From the NCBI RefSeq assembly GCF_005154805.1, contig NZ_CP039727.1, positions 2,105,501-2,169,500 on the forward strand: DNA of 64,000 nt, given 5' to 3'. Below the pieces are notes generated by a model. It was not told the origin of the DNA, made no database searches, and saw only the letters and a list, made by a program, of their open reading frames with translations. Position 1 is the stretch's first letter. The number at the start of each line of letters is the position of its first letter. Positions 44,144 through 53,269 of the stretch are shown piece by piece. This DNA is from Bacillus sp. S3. GTDB lineage: Bacteria; Bacillota; Bacilli; Bacillales; Cytobacillaceae. A program made the translations under genes and the position numbers.

Positions 44144-45604
44144 TCAGCCTGTCTTCTCAGTTTCAAGTGGATTAGAATGTTCTTTTTCCCAGTAGTCAGC
44201 ATTTGTAATGCCGAGTTTTACAGGGTCAAAAACTGGATCTTTTCCATCTTTTAATTGTGCTTCATAGTCTTTTAACACTTTTAAGGCCGGTTTTGTCAGG
44301 AGTAGAATGGCAATAATATTTAACCAAGCCATACTTCCTACACCTACATCACCTAATGCCCAAGCAAGACCAGCTGTTTTCACACTTCCATAGAATACCA
44401 TTCCGCAGATGACTACCTTTAGAAGGAAGATTGTCCAAGGACGTTTTGTTTTACGGTTAATATAAGCAAGATTTGTTTCTGCCATATAGTAATAAGCCAT
44501 AATGGTTGTAAAGGCAAAGAAGAATAAAGATAGTGCCACAAATGGAGCCCCAAAGCCAGGGAATACAGCCTCAACAGCTTTTTGTGTATAGCCGGGACCT
44601 GGTTCCATTTTTCCAAGGTTGGTTACAATGGCTTTTCCGCCTTCAGGAGTAACATTGTACATTCCTGTAATAAGGATCATAAATGCTGTGGCCGAACAAA
44701 CTAGTAGAGTATCTACATAGACAGAAAATGCCTGCACAATTCCTTGTTTTGCTGGATGTGATACTTCAGCCGCAGCCGCAGCATGTGGACCTGTTCCTTG
44801 ACCCGCTTCATTTGAATATATTCCACGTTTAACACCCCAAGAAATGGCTGCACCTAAGATCCCGCCAAATGCAGCATCCGTACCAAAAGCACTTGAGAAG
44901 ATTAGTTTTAAAACACCCGGTAATTCAGAAATATTCATGAAAGTAATAACAAGAGCAACGATAATATAACCTAACGCCATGAATGGAACGACGAATTCTG
45001 CCACACGTGCAATCCGCTTAACTCCGCCAAAGATGATGAAAGCAAGGAATAGTACGATGACGCCGCCTGTAATGGCTGGATTAACTCCGAAAGCGTTTTC
45101 AACACTTAGCGAAATACTATTTGCTTGAACCCCTGGTAAAAGCACCCCTGTTGCAATAACGGTTACAACGGCAAATAATACAGCATACCATTTAATATTC
45201 AGCCCTTTTTCTATGTAAAATGCAGGGCCACCGCGGAATTGACCATCCTGTTTTGCTTTATAAACTTGGCCTAAGGTTGATTCAATGAATGCTGATCCGG
45301 CACCTAAGAATGCCATCATCCACATCCAGAAAACCGCTCCCGGTCCGCCGAATGCAATTGCCGTTGCAACACCGGCAATGTTCCCGGTTCCTACCCTTCC
45401 TGATAACGAAAGACTTAATGCCTGGAAAGATGAAATTCCCGCATCAGATTTTCCACCTTTGAACATTAACGAGAAAATGTCCTTCATATGCCTAACTTGA
45501 AGAAATCTTGTTGCAAGCGTGTAAAACAATCCAACCCCTAAACATAAATAAATAAGTGCCTGACTCCAAATAATTCCATTTAACCAATTTACAATGTTCT
45601 CCAT
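44144..45604 (-). CDS. AGCS-family sodium/alanine symporter
   Basis: The product has about 486 residues, about 10-11 helices and the AGCS signatures (SLSGRVGTGNIAGVATAIAFGG, then GVKRGIYSNEAGQGTGPHAA). It imports alanine or glycine with sodium. AAAGGGGG precedes ATG 45604; the longer frame from 45658 starts without a site. It is monocistronic, between two terminators. The amino-acid preference cannot be read from sequence. Confidence 0.92.
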   Translation of the reverse strand: MENIVNWLNGIIWSQALIYLCLGVGLFYTLATRFLQVRHMKDIFSLMFKGGKSDAGISSFQALSLSLSGRVGTGNIAGVATAIAFGGPGAVFWMWMMAFLGAGSAFIESTLGQVYKAKQDGQFRGGPAFYIEKGLNIKWYAVLFAVVTVIATGVLLPGVQANSISLSVENAFGVNPAITGGVIVLFLAFIIFGGVKRIARVAEFVVPFMALGYIIVALVITFMNISELPGVLKLIFSSAFGTDAAFGGILGAAISWGVKRGIYSNEAGQGTGPHAAAAAEVSHPAKQGIVQAFSVYVDTLLVCSATAFMILITGMYNVTPEGGKAIVTNLGKMEPGPGYTQKAVEAVFPGFGAPFVALSLFFFAFTTIMAYYYMAETNLAYINRKTKRPWTIFLLKVVICGMVFYGSVKTAGLAWALGDVGVGSMAWLNIIAILLLTKPALKVLKDYEAQLKDGKDPVFDPVKLGITNADYWEKEHSNPLETEKTG

Positions 45605-45745
45605 AAATTTCCCCCTTTGTCCTTTCTGTTTATTATTATATAACAGAATATTATACAAAAGAAAGAATTTTTTTAATTATTAATTATCTTAGCATACTAA
45701 AGCGTCAACTTGTTAGCATAATAGAATACTAAAAAGAAAGTAAGA

Positions 45746-45780
45746 AAAAAACACGCTGATTTTGAGGTCAGCGTGCTTTT
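45746..45780 (-). terminator. Intrinsic terminator after MMPL gene
   Basis: GCACGCTGACC pairs with CAGCGTGT on the minus strand and a seven-T run follows. Confidence 0.85.
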
Positions 45781-45788
45781 ACTTCATT

Positions 45789-48700
45789 CTAATGATTTCC
45801 ACGATTCTGATCTTTTCTAAACGGCCACCAGTTGGCTTCGCCAAATGTTTTTACCATTACAGGTACAAAGAGCGGCAGTACAACGAGCGAGTACAAGGCA
45901 AGGCCAATTAGAAGAATAGTCGCAATTTCTACTAATGATAGAACTCCGGACGGCATCATTGCTGCAAACGTACCGCCAAGGATGACGGCTGCCGAAATGA
46001 TGACAGTCCCCATTTTTTTCATTGAAAGTAAGATGGCTTGTTGGACCGGCATGTGACGGTATTCATTAAAACGATCCATCAAGAAAATACTGTAGTCAAT
46101 GCCAAGAGCCACCAGGATGACAAAGGCAAAAAACGGAACGGCCCAGCTAATTCCAGTGTAACCTAACACATGAACAAAAATCGCTTCTGAAATCGAAATG
46201 GACGTAAAGTAGGTTAGGATTAAGGAACCGATTAGATAAAGCGGCATGATGAGTGAGCGCATTAAAATAATTAATATGATACTAATACCAGCAAGCATTA
46301 AGATTACTGTTCGGGAATAATCCGCCTTGGAAATAGTATCAAGATCATTATGCATACTTGATACACCGCCAACCGCCACTTTTGCATTTTCAAGCTTTGT
46401 ATCTTTTATTGCTCTCTTTACTGCCTCCTTGATTTCCGGAATTTGGCCAATTGCCTCATTGGAATAAGGATTTTTATTAAAGACCACATCAATCGTCATG
46501 ACTTTTCGGTCTTTAGACAAGTAAGTATTGAGTGCCTGCTCGAAATCTTTACTGTCTAACACATCCTGAGGAATGTAAAACCCGTTCTGTTTTTGTGTTG
46601 AGACTTCCTTAAGATAATCTTGTGCCGAGTTGAGACCATCAGATACTTGATTTAAACCATCCGCACTCTGGGATAAGCCGTCAGAGAGCTGTGTGATTTG
46701 CCCGCTCATATCTTGAAATCCCGTTAGAATTTGTTGCTGACCATTCTTTAAATCATTTAAACCGCTTGAAAATTTCGGAATACCTTCGACGGCTTTTTCC
46801 TGGCCAGTTGACATTCCTTTGAGTCCATCCTCCAGCTTTTTTATGCCCGGTAAAATCAGTTCCATCCCTGATACAAGTTTTTCCTGGCCTGCAATGGATT
46901 TGTCAAATTGACTATTTACTAAGTTGATTCCTTGCTGGGCAGCTTTAAGTCCGCCATTTAATTCCTGTAATCCAGAGGCTATACTTTTAATAGCATCTTG
47001 AGACCCTTGAACAGTCGATTTTATAGCTTGATAGTTTTGGTTTTCTTGGATGTCCTTATAATCACTTTCAAGATTAGTAAAATATTGATTGGTTGATTGC
47101 AACGCTTGATCTAAAGAGGTCAAGCTCGCCGCAACATCCTCATAGTTTCCTCTTAGCGAGGTTAATCCGGCATCTGCCTCCTTATATCCGGCCAGCAATT
47201 GTTTACTTCCTGCTAAAATCTCTTTATAACCGGACTGGACTTGTTCTAATCTATTTCTAGCCTCTGTCAAACCCATGGAACCTTCTTTAAGTCCGTTCTC
47301 AATTTGAGAAAGGCCATTTTGAAGTTCCCCCATTTTGGTTTTTATTGTGCTGGTCCCATCAATTAATTGATTAATCCCGTCCGTTGCTTCTTTCATCTTT
47401 GGCTGATTTGCCGCCATTTGGCTTCCGGCTTCAGCGAGTCCATCACTGATTTTCTTAATTCCTTCGTTCCCTTGACCAAGTCCATCGCCAAGGGTTTCTA
47501 CTTGCTTCGAAAGATAAAAATCATCAATCGGGTTTCCGGTAGGGCGGGTCACAGAACGAACAGTGTCAACATTATTTACTTTTTCAAGTTCTTGACTGAT
47601 TTTTTCCGTCAGCGCAATATACTCCGATGTGTTCATTTTATCGTCATTTTTAATTACAATTTGCGTTGGCATGGATTCACCGGGTCCAAATGAATCGGCA
47701 ATCAGATTAAAACCCTTAATGGATGGGTAATCATCACTGATTTCTTCAAGAGAATTAAATGATAATTGATCTTTATAGGTAAATAAGAAAGGGACCGAAA
47801 CGATGGCAACAAGGATGAAGGCGATGAAAGGACGTTTCAAGGCAAATGTGCCCATCACCCCCCAGACCTTGCTGTCGCCGTGTTCAAGCTTGCCTTTAGA
47901 TGGCCAAAACAGTTTTTTACCGAGTACGGCCATGAAAAAGGGAACAACAGTAAACAATGCCAGTAATAAAATCGCTACACCTACAGCAACGGCAGCAGCT
48001 GATTTATAAAGCTGAAAAGTGGAAAATCCGATAGAGGCAAATCCAATCAGCACGGCAATTCCACTAAAAATGACCGTTTTTCCGGCAGTCCGGTAGGTTG
48101 TAATAATGGCTTCTGTTACATCTTCATTATGTGAGAGTTCTTCTTTAAAACGGCTTAGCAGCAAGATACAATAGTCGGTTCCGATGCCAAAGAGGACAGC
48201 GACTAAGAATATTTGGGTAAACGTTGATAACGGAAAATTAACGTGATTAACTAATAGACCGACAATAGATTGGGCGGTTAGATAACTGAAGCCAACCGTG
48301 ACCAATGGAATAATTGGTGCAATTGCAGAGCGAAACACAAGGAGCAGAACCACTAAAATGAAGCCTACTGTAATGCCTTCAGTTTTCTTCAAACCTTCTT
48401 GTGAGTTCGACACAAGATCTTCACCAATGACCCAGCTGCCGGTATAATAATGGTCGAGTTTGACCTCACTAATCGCATCATACAATTCATTGGTAATTTC
48501 TTTCGCTTCACGGCCATTTGCAGTTATTTTTAAGGAAACTAGAATTGTTTTTCCGTCCTTTGCAACAAGCTGATCCTTTAGTTCTTCCTGATCAAAAGGG
48601 GAAAGGATTTCAGTAATTCCAAACTTTTCTTCATTGTTTTTCAGCTCATTCACTGCTTTTTCAGCATTTGAAAAATCTTCCTTCGTTAGCTTTTTTTCAC

Positions 48701-48923
48701 TGTGAAAGACGAGGGCAGTTTGTAATTCGCTGCCTTTATTTTCACTGGATTGGACATCTTTAAGGATTTTCTCGGCAATGGTCGATGAATAGCCTTCCGG
48801 AACGGCAATTTGCCCTTTTTCCCGTACGAGAGTTTCCATATTTGGCGCTAGCATAAAAAGAGCTGTAATAACAGCAATCCAAGCGATTAAAATGAACCAC
48901 TTTCCTTTGATAATTGCTCTCAC
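45789..48923 (-). CDS. MMPL/RND-family membrane transporter with large coiled-coil ectodomain
   Basis: This 1044-residue protein has two RND-like halves of about six helices each (GIGTDYCILLLSRFKEEL and ALGIDYSIFLMDRFNEYR carry the MMPL signature). Between them, an extracellular region of about 370 residues is full of heptad repeats of the GLxxxxxGL type, as in YhgE/Pip-like proteins. It probably exports lipids, drugs or a peptide. It is co-transcribed with the MarR gene (five bases apart, GTG start behind GGGGG), a usual sign of inducible efflux. Confidence 0.88.
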   Translation of the reverse strand: MRAIIKGKWFILIAWIAVITALFMLAPNMETLVREKGQIAVPEGYSSTIAEKILKDVQSSENKGSELQTALVFHSEKKLTKEDFSNAEKAVNELKNNEEKFGITEILSPFDQEELKDQLVAKDGKTILVSLKITANGREAKEITNELYDAISEVKLDHYYTGSWVIGEDLVSNSQEGLKKTEGITVGFILVVLLLVFRSAIAPIIPLVTVGFSYLTAQSIVGLLVNHVNFPLSTFTQIFLVAVLFGIGTDYCILLLSRFKEELSHNEDVTEAIITTYRTAGKTVIFSGIAVLIGFASIGFSTFQLYKSAAAVAVGVAILLLALFTVVPFFMAVLGKKLFWPSKGKLEHGDSKVWGVMGTFALKRPFIAFILVAIVSVPFLFTYKDQLSFNSLEEISDDYPSIKGFNLIADSFGPGESMPTQIVIKNDDKMNTSEYIALTEKISQELEKVNNVDTVRSVTRPTGNPIDDFYLSKQVETLGDGLGQGNEGIKKISDGLAEAGSQMAANQPKMKEATDGINQLIDGTSTIKTKMGELQNGLSQIENGLKEGSMGLTEARNRLEQVQSGYKEILAGSKQLLAGYKEADAGLTSLRGNYEDVAASLTSLDQALQSTNQYFTNLESDYKDIQENQNYQAIKSTVQGSQDAIKSIASGLQELNGGLKAAQQGINLVNSQFDKSIAGQEKLVSGMELILPGIKKLEDGLKGMSTGQEKAVEGIPKFSSGLNDLKNGQQQILTGFQDMSGQITQLSDGLSQSADGLNQVSDGLNSAQDYLKEVSTQKQNGFYIPQDVLDSKDFEQALNTYLSKDRKVMTIDVVFNKNPYSNEAIGQIPEIKEAVKRAIKDTKLENAKVAVGGVSSMHNDLDTISKADYSRTVILMLAGISIILIILMRSLIMPLYLIGSLILTYFTSISISEAIFVHVLGYTGISWAVPFFAFVILVALGIDYSIFLMDRFNEYRHMPVQQAILLSMKKMGTVIISAAVILGGTFAAMMPSGVLSLVEIATILLIGLALYSLVVLPLFVPVMVKTFGEANWWPFRKDQNRGNH

Positions 48924-48927
48924 CTTG

Positions 48928-49389
48928 TTATTCCCCCAGTTCTTCCTTTTTCTTGTTGGCTAAGATTCGGGCCAGCTTTTCATACGTATTGATAAAATTT
49001 TTAATTTCTGTCTCTTCAAATTGAGTAATGATGGATTCAACAAGAACTTGTATTTTTTCTTGGCAATTTTGATAAAGCGTATGGCCTTCAGTTGTTAGTG
49101 TTAAATAGACGACTCGCCTGTCGTTTTCATCCCGGGTTCTTTGAATCAGGCCTCTGTCGGCCATTCTATTGATAATGGCCGTGATGGCACTTTTGTTCAC
49201 TTCAAAGGCATCGGCCAATTCCGAAGACGTACATTCGCCAGACTGAGAAATGTATCTTAATATGTAATGCTGGTCATTGGTTAATTCGTCACCAATTTGT
49301 CCTTTGATTAAGGTTTCTGCTTTTTTATGAACCTGAAAAGAAACCGTCACGTACCGATCGATTAACTCCTGAATGATTGGGTTATCCAT
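48928..49389 (-). CDS. MarR-family repressor
   Basis: This is a MarR winged-helix protein of about 153 residues (NDQHYILRYISQSGECTSSE, recognition helix EVNKSAITAIINRMADRGLI, wing RDENDRRVVYLTLT). ATG 49389 has GAGGTGG eight bases upstream. It is first in an operon with the MMPL exporter and has a palindromic operator in front, so it is most likely an autorepressor released by a compound that the pump removes. Confidence 0.9.
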   Translation of the reverse strand: MDNPIIQELIDRYVTVSFQVHKKAETLIKGQIGDELTNDQHYILRYISQSGECTSSELADAFEVNKSAITAIINRMADRGLIQRTRDENDRRVVYLTLTTEGHTLYQNCQEKIQVLVESIITQFEETEIKNFINTYEKLARILANKKKEELGE

Positions 49390-49412
49390 GTTTTTTACCA
49401 CCTCGCAAAAAT

Positions 49413-49431
49413 TAGTTAAACTATTTAACTA
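49413..49431. promoter_or_regulatory. MarR operator candidate
   Basis: TAGTTAAA and TTTAACTA flank CTA, making an eight-base-pair dyad directly upstream of marR. A further TTTAACTA half-site follows at 49440-49447. This is the typical form of a MarR-family operator. Confidence 0.65.
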
Positions 49432-49599
49432 TTCACCTGTTTAACTATAAAATATAGCGGGTTTGTTCGTCAATCATTTTCCTTTAAGGAAAAGTTAAGG
49501 AACAGATCTAATAATAGACTTTCCAAGATCGCCATTGTTGCAGCCGCTTTGTTTCCTTTATAATAAAATGAATTCCCTTTTTTCAAAGGAGAGGTAGAG

Positions 49600-50271
49600 A
49601 TGCGTTTATTAGTTGTTGAAGATAATCTTCCATTGTTAGAGTCCATTGTTCAGCTTTTATCAGATGAATTTGAAGTGGATCAGGCATCGAACGGGGAAGA
49701 TGCCTTATTTTTAGCGATGCAAAATATTCATGATGCTATCGTTTTGGATGTGATGATTCCGGAAATTGATGGTTTTGAAGTGTTGCAAACAATCCGTAAA
49801 GAAGGGATTAAAATCCCTGTCCTATTTCTAACCGCGAGAGATTCGTTAGAGGACCGAGTGAAGGGATTGGATAGCGGGGGGGACGATTATTTAGTGAAAC
49901 CGTTCCAGACAGCGGAATTAATGGCGAGAATTCGGGCATTGTTACGGAGAAGCGGCAGTTTAACGACCAATCAAACAATTAAATACCGCGGGATTGAATT
50001 GCTCGGGAGGGAGAAAGAGATTCTAGTGGACGGAAAACCTCTTAGACTTACGGCTAAACAATATGAGTTGCTGGAATTTTTGATTCAAAACAAAGGAGCA
50101 ATATTAACGAAAGAGCAAATTTATGACCGCGTGTGGGGATTTCATTCAGATACGACGGTGGCCATTGTGGAGGTGTTCATGCACCATCTTCGCAAAAAAT
50201 TAGAACCCTTTGGATATCATGCTGATATTAAAACGATCCGCGGTGTCGGCTATATGCTGAATGTAGAATAG
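49600..50271 (+). CDS. OmpR-family response regulator
   Basis: This 223-residue protein has a receiver domain (E7/D8, phospho-acceptor D50 in VLDVMIPEIDG, T78, K100 in LVKPF) and a C-terminal winged-helix DNA-binding domain (LTAKQYELLEFLIQNKG, DTTVAIVEVFMHHLRKKLE). AAAGGAGAGG precedes the ATG. It is followed after ten bases by its kinase gene. The signal is unknown; the convergent cupredoxin gene hints at metal or redox stress, which is inference only. Confidence 0.93.
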   Translation: MRLLVVEDNLPLLESIVQLLSDEFEVDQASNGEDALFLAMQNIHDAIVLDVMIPEIDGFEVLQTIRKEGIKIPVLFLTARDSLEDRVKGLDSGGDDYLVKPFQTAELMARIRALLRRSGSLTTNQTIKYRGIELLGREKEILVDGKPLRLTAKQYELLEFLIQNKGAILTKEQIYDRVWGFHSDTTVAIVEVFMHHLRKKLEPFGYHADIKTIRGVGYMLNVE

Positions 50272-50281
50272 GGGCGGTCAT

Positions 50282-51544
50282 ATGTTTCGACGAACACATA
50301 TTAGGCTTACATTATTAAATTCATTGGTCGTAATTGTTTTAATTAGTATCCTTGGTGGCATTGTTTACTTTTATACGGATAATAAATTATATAAGGATGT
50401 TAACCAATCCCTGCTTGAATCCGTCAATCATTTTCAACAACAGTCTAAAGGTCCGGGTGAAATCCGTGAAGGGGATGGAGGACCAGGACCAAGATTCAAT
50501 CGAAGAGACCCCCGGATTTTAACCTTAATTTGGGATAAAAATAATCAGTTGTTAGTGGAGCAGAACCGTGATTCCGACCTGTTTCTAGAAAATGAAGAGC
50601 TTGTCCGGCCGAAAAAATTAAATACCTTGCAAGATATTGATGTAGAGGGTTTTTCATTTAGGTATGTAGCTTTTGAACTGGAGCAACCTGAATTAGGAAA
50701 GGTAACGATCCAATTTATTCGAAATGTGAACTCTGAAAAGGAATTATTAGACAGGCTTTTATTAATAATGCTGATTGGTTGTGGTGTCGGTGTGATTTGT
50801 GCGATTGCCTCCGGATATTTCTTAGCTGGCAGGGCATTGGTTCCGATAAAAAATGCCTGGCAAAAGCAGCAAGAATTCGTTTCAGATGCTTCTCATGAAT
50901 TACGAACACCATTAGCCGTGATCCAGGCGAAAACGGATTTACTTTTTCGATCACCATTTGCAACGATTCAGGAAAAAATTCACGATGTTTCCACGATTTC
51001 GAATGAATCAAGACGACTAACTAAGCTGGTTACTAATTTATTGACGCTGGCAAGATCGGATTCAGATCAAATTGAAATGAAAAAGTCATCTTTCCTATTG
51101 GATGAGCTTTTAATGGAGATCCTGAAGCAGTACGAGGAAATTGCCATGTATCAAGAAAAGTCCCTTCGATTAGATGCAGCGGGGCCCGTTCCCTTTTTGG
51201 CAGATAAAGAAAGAATCCACCAGCTGATTGTTATACTATTGGATAACGCCATGAAGTATACTAAAGAGGGCGGCGAAATCAACCTTTCATGCAGGCAGAG
51301 CCATTCTTCTATCGTCTTTCAGGTTAAGGATAACGGGATAGGAATTCCGGAAGAAGATATTCCTAAGATCTTTGACCGCTTCTATCAAAGTGATAAGGCC
51401 AGGACAGCCGCAGAAGGAACAGGTCTTGGTTTGTCGATTGCGAAATGGATTATCGAGAAACACCATGGAAAAACGAAGGTGCAAAGTACGCTTGGTAAAG
51501 GAACAACAATAGAAATCACTTTTCCAAAAGCGCAAAAGAATTAA
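50282..51544 (+). CDS. Sensor histidine kinase
   Basis: This 420-residue kinase has transmembrane helices at about 9-31 and 159-182, enclosing a sensor domain of about 125 residues with a G/P/R/D-rich stretch near 57-78. The H-box is SHELRTPL with H205, then come an N box (LLDNAMKYTKEG), G1 (DNGIGIPEEDIPKIFDRFYQ) and G2 (GTGLGLSIAKWI). It is co-transcribed with the response regulator and is most like CssS/CopS-type EnvZ-class kinases. The ligand is unknown. Confidence 0.92.
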   Translation: MFRRTHIRLTLLNSLVVIVLISILGGIVYFYTDNKLYKDVNQSLLESVNHFQQQSKGPGEIREGDGGPGPRFNRRDPRILTLIWDKNNQLLVEQNRDSDLFLENEELVRPKKLNTLQDIDVEGFSFRYVAFELEQPELGKVTIQFIRNVNSEKELLDRLLLIMLIGCGVGVICAIASGYFLAGRALVPIKNAWQKQQEFVSDASHELRTPLAVIQAKTDLLFRSPFATIQEKIHDVSTISNESRRLTKLVTNLLTLARSDSDQIEMKKSSFLLDELLMEILKQYEEIAMYQEKSLRLDAAGPVPFLADKERIHQLIVILLDNAMKYTKEGGEINLSCRQSHSSIVFQVKDNGIGIPEEDIPKIFDRFYQSDKARTAAEGTGLGLSIAKWIIEKHHGKTKVQSTLGKGTTIEITFPKAQKN

Positions 51545-51596
51545 TGCTTTGGCTTATTGTTACAGATTGATGGCGGAAGCTGCAAGGTAACTAATA

Positions 51597-51625
51597 AAAG
51601 CTGCCGGGATTACTCGGCAGCTTTT
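51597..51625. terminator. Bidirectional intrinsic terminator
   Basis: AAAAGCTGCCG pairs with CGGCAGCTTTT. Confidence 0.92.
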
Positions 51626-51640
51626 CTGTTCACGTTTTAT

Positions 51641-52534
51641 TTACTCGACTATAATCGTTCCTTTAAACATCTTCATGCCGCAGCTAAAGGTGTATTCTCC
51701 GGTTTTGCCCGGGGTGAATGATAGGTTTGTTGTGCCGAACTTCAGGTTCACATTATTAATATTGAAATCTGGAATCATAAAGGTAGATAAACAACTATTA
51801 TTTTCAAGCGGATTTTCAATTTCAAATTCCACCGGTACTCCTTTTTTTACGCGAATAACGTTAGGAGAGTAACCTTTTTCCGTGACGAGCATCTTTACTT
51901 TTGGTTTGCTTGCACTGGTAACATCCACTTCCGTTGTCGATCCCGTCTGACTGCTCGACTCTTGTGCGGCCTGTGTTTCCGCAGGTTCATTTTTCCCCGG
52001 TATTTTCACTATATCACTGCTGTACATAAACAAAAATAAGGAAATAAGGACAATACCGCCACCGATAATCGCAAACGGGGAAAGCTCCCCAGTATTGATT
52101 GAAAATTTGCTGTTAGTGGCAACTTGGATATAGACAATGACAAATCCAATGATAACAATATAAAAACCTAATAAAATACCAAGCAAAATCGTTGGATTGA
52201 TGAATTGCAGGAAAACACCGAGAATGGCACCATTAATGCCGCCCATTAAGCCTGCAATCGATCCCATCAGGATGGCTAATAATCCAACAGGGTGCCCGGC
52301 TAAAAAGCCGACGACGAAACCAATAATCATGCTGACGCCAACGACAAGAAACGTCTCACCGGAGGTAATTCCGATCATACTGCCGGAAAGCAAGCCTGTT
52401 ATGACCGCAATGACCATGCTAATCATCATTCCAGGGGTGTTATTCAATTTGTTTTTATGGCGGTAAACAAGATAAATAGAATAGCTGGTGCCAATGGCAA
52501 CAAAAACAGCGGAAATAATCGAAAAAATCGTCAT
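51641..52534 (-). CDS. Membrane-anchored cupredoxin-domain protein
   Basis: This 297-residue protein has five or six membrane helices in residues 1-175, several rich in glycine and methionine, and a Q/S/T linker (about 180-205). A C-terminal cupredoxin-like domain (about 206-297) starts at KMLVTEKGYSPNVIRVKKGV and carries candidate copper ligands in NNSCLSTF and SCGMKMFKG. EfeO/CopC-type cupredoxins bind copper or other metals outside the membrane. AGAGGAG precedes the ATG. It is convergent with the two-component system. A role in copper handling is likely but unproven. Confidence 0.8.
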   Translation of the reverse strand: MTIFSIISAVFVAIGTSYSIYLVYRHKNKLNNTPGMMISMVIAVITGLLSGSMIGITSGETFLVVGVSMIIGFVVGFLAGHPVGLLAILMGSIAGLMGGINGAILGVFLQFINPTILLGILLGFYIVIIGFVIVYIQVATNSKFSINTGELSPFAIIGGGIVLISLFLFMYSSDIVKIPGKNEPAETQAAQESSSQTGSTTEVDVTSASKPKVKMLVTEKGYSPNVIRVKKGVPVEFEIENPLENNSCLSTFMIPDFNINNVNLKFGTTNLSFTPGKTGEYTFSCGMKMFKGTIIVE

Positions 52535-52668
52535 GTTCAGTCTCCTCTTATGTGTGTGTTTGAAATAAACAACATAAGAGTATTATAAATCCAAATGACA
52601 ACAGGGAAGCGATTGGGGTATGAACGTTTTATGAAAATTACTTAATGGAAAGGGGTTGTGGGGGGGAT

Positions 52669-52803
52669 TTATTTTTCTTTATCTTTATCTATGGTCATTT
52701 TGTAAATTCGCTTTAGGGCTTCATTTTGCATACGAATATATTCAAGTAATAAATCCTTTTCTTCCTCCTCTAAATCCAGATCATCTTTATCATTCTTTTT
52801 CAC
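52669..52803 (-). CDS. Small acidic protein, 44 aa
   Basis: A 44-codon frame starts with GTG 52803 behind GGGGTGATT and ends with TAA at 52669. The product is highly charged and helical, beginning MKKNDKDDLDLEEEEKD and continuing LLLEYIRMQNEALKRIYKM, without signal or membrane segments. The ribosome site and amphipathic helix make it a credible small gene, perhaps a regulatory peptide. Function is not recognised. Confidence 0.55.
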   Translation of the reverse strand: MKKNDKDDLDLEEEEKDLLLEYIRMQNEALKRIYKMTIDKDKEK

Positions 52804-52900
52804 GCAATCACCCCTATTAGTTCATAATTGAATTTTAACTCATTTGCAAAATAGTTTAAAGCGGAACTACACATGGTAAGAAAAATATTCCACTATAGAA

Positions 52901-52929
52901 TTGACATTTGTGAGCGGGACAGATATAAT
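52901..52929 (+). promoter_or_regulatory. proS promoter
   Basis: TTGACA (52901-52906) and TATAAT (52924-52929) have a 17-base spacer, a perfect sigma-A consensus. Transcription should start near 52936. Confidence 0.9.
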
Positions 52930-52935
52930 TTTGAA

Positions 52936-53182
52936 AAATACTATTGAAACATTGACGTGGACCAGTAGAGTGAAGCAGTCTTACAAAGAGAGGAAACCAA
53001 TGGTGCGAGGTTTCTTAAGACAGTCATTTGAACCTGCCGCCGAGTTCTGTATCGGATCGTTGTTGAAGATACATGCGGATAAACTCCGTTATCATGGAAA
53101 GAGTATAAAGCACTTTGCTTTATGAATTTAGGGTGGTACCGCCAGGCCTTGGTCCCTTTTCAGGATCAGGGCCTTTTTGTAT
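52936..53182 (+). promoter_or_regulatory. T-box leader (proline)
   Basis: The leader has a stem I with AGTAGA (in CCAGTAGAGTGAAG) and an apical hairpin GAAACC/GGTTTC. GAAC...GTTC encloses CCT at 53033-53035, a proline codon in the specifier position. The T-box AGGGTGGTACCGCC lies at 53130-53143. A terminator (GGCCTTGGTCC pairing with GGATCAGGGCC, then T residues, 53145-53180) follows. Uncharged tRNA-Pro would stabilise the antiterminator and switch on proS. The specifier call is by eye; the T-box itself is certain. Confidence 0.9.
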
Positions 53183-53184
53183 GG

Positions 53185-53240
53185 AGAAAAGCGAAGTCCA
53201 CTAGCCGCTGGTCGCTGGAGCTGGACAATTCTCAAAGTCT
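53185..53240 (-). repeat. Shortened repeat, copy D, inside proS leader
   Basis: The reverse complement begins GACTTTGAGAATTGTCCAGC and ends CGCTTTTCT, that is, both ends of the 170-base repeat with the middle deleted. AT-rich flanking sequence like that of copies A-C is also kept. It lies between the T-box terminator and the proS ribosome binding site, so it is transcribed with proS. Confidence 0.8.
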
Positions 53241-53269
53241 TAAATTAATTTATTAATGAGGTGTCAAAA

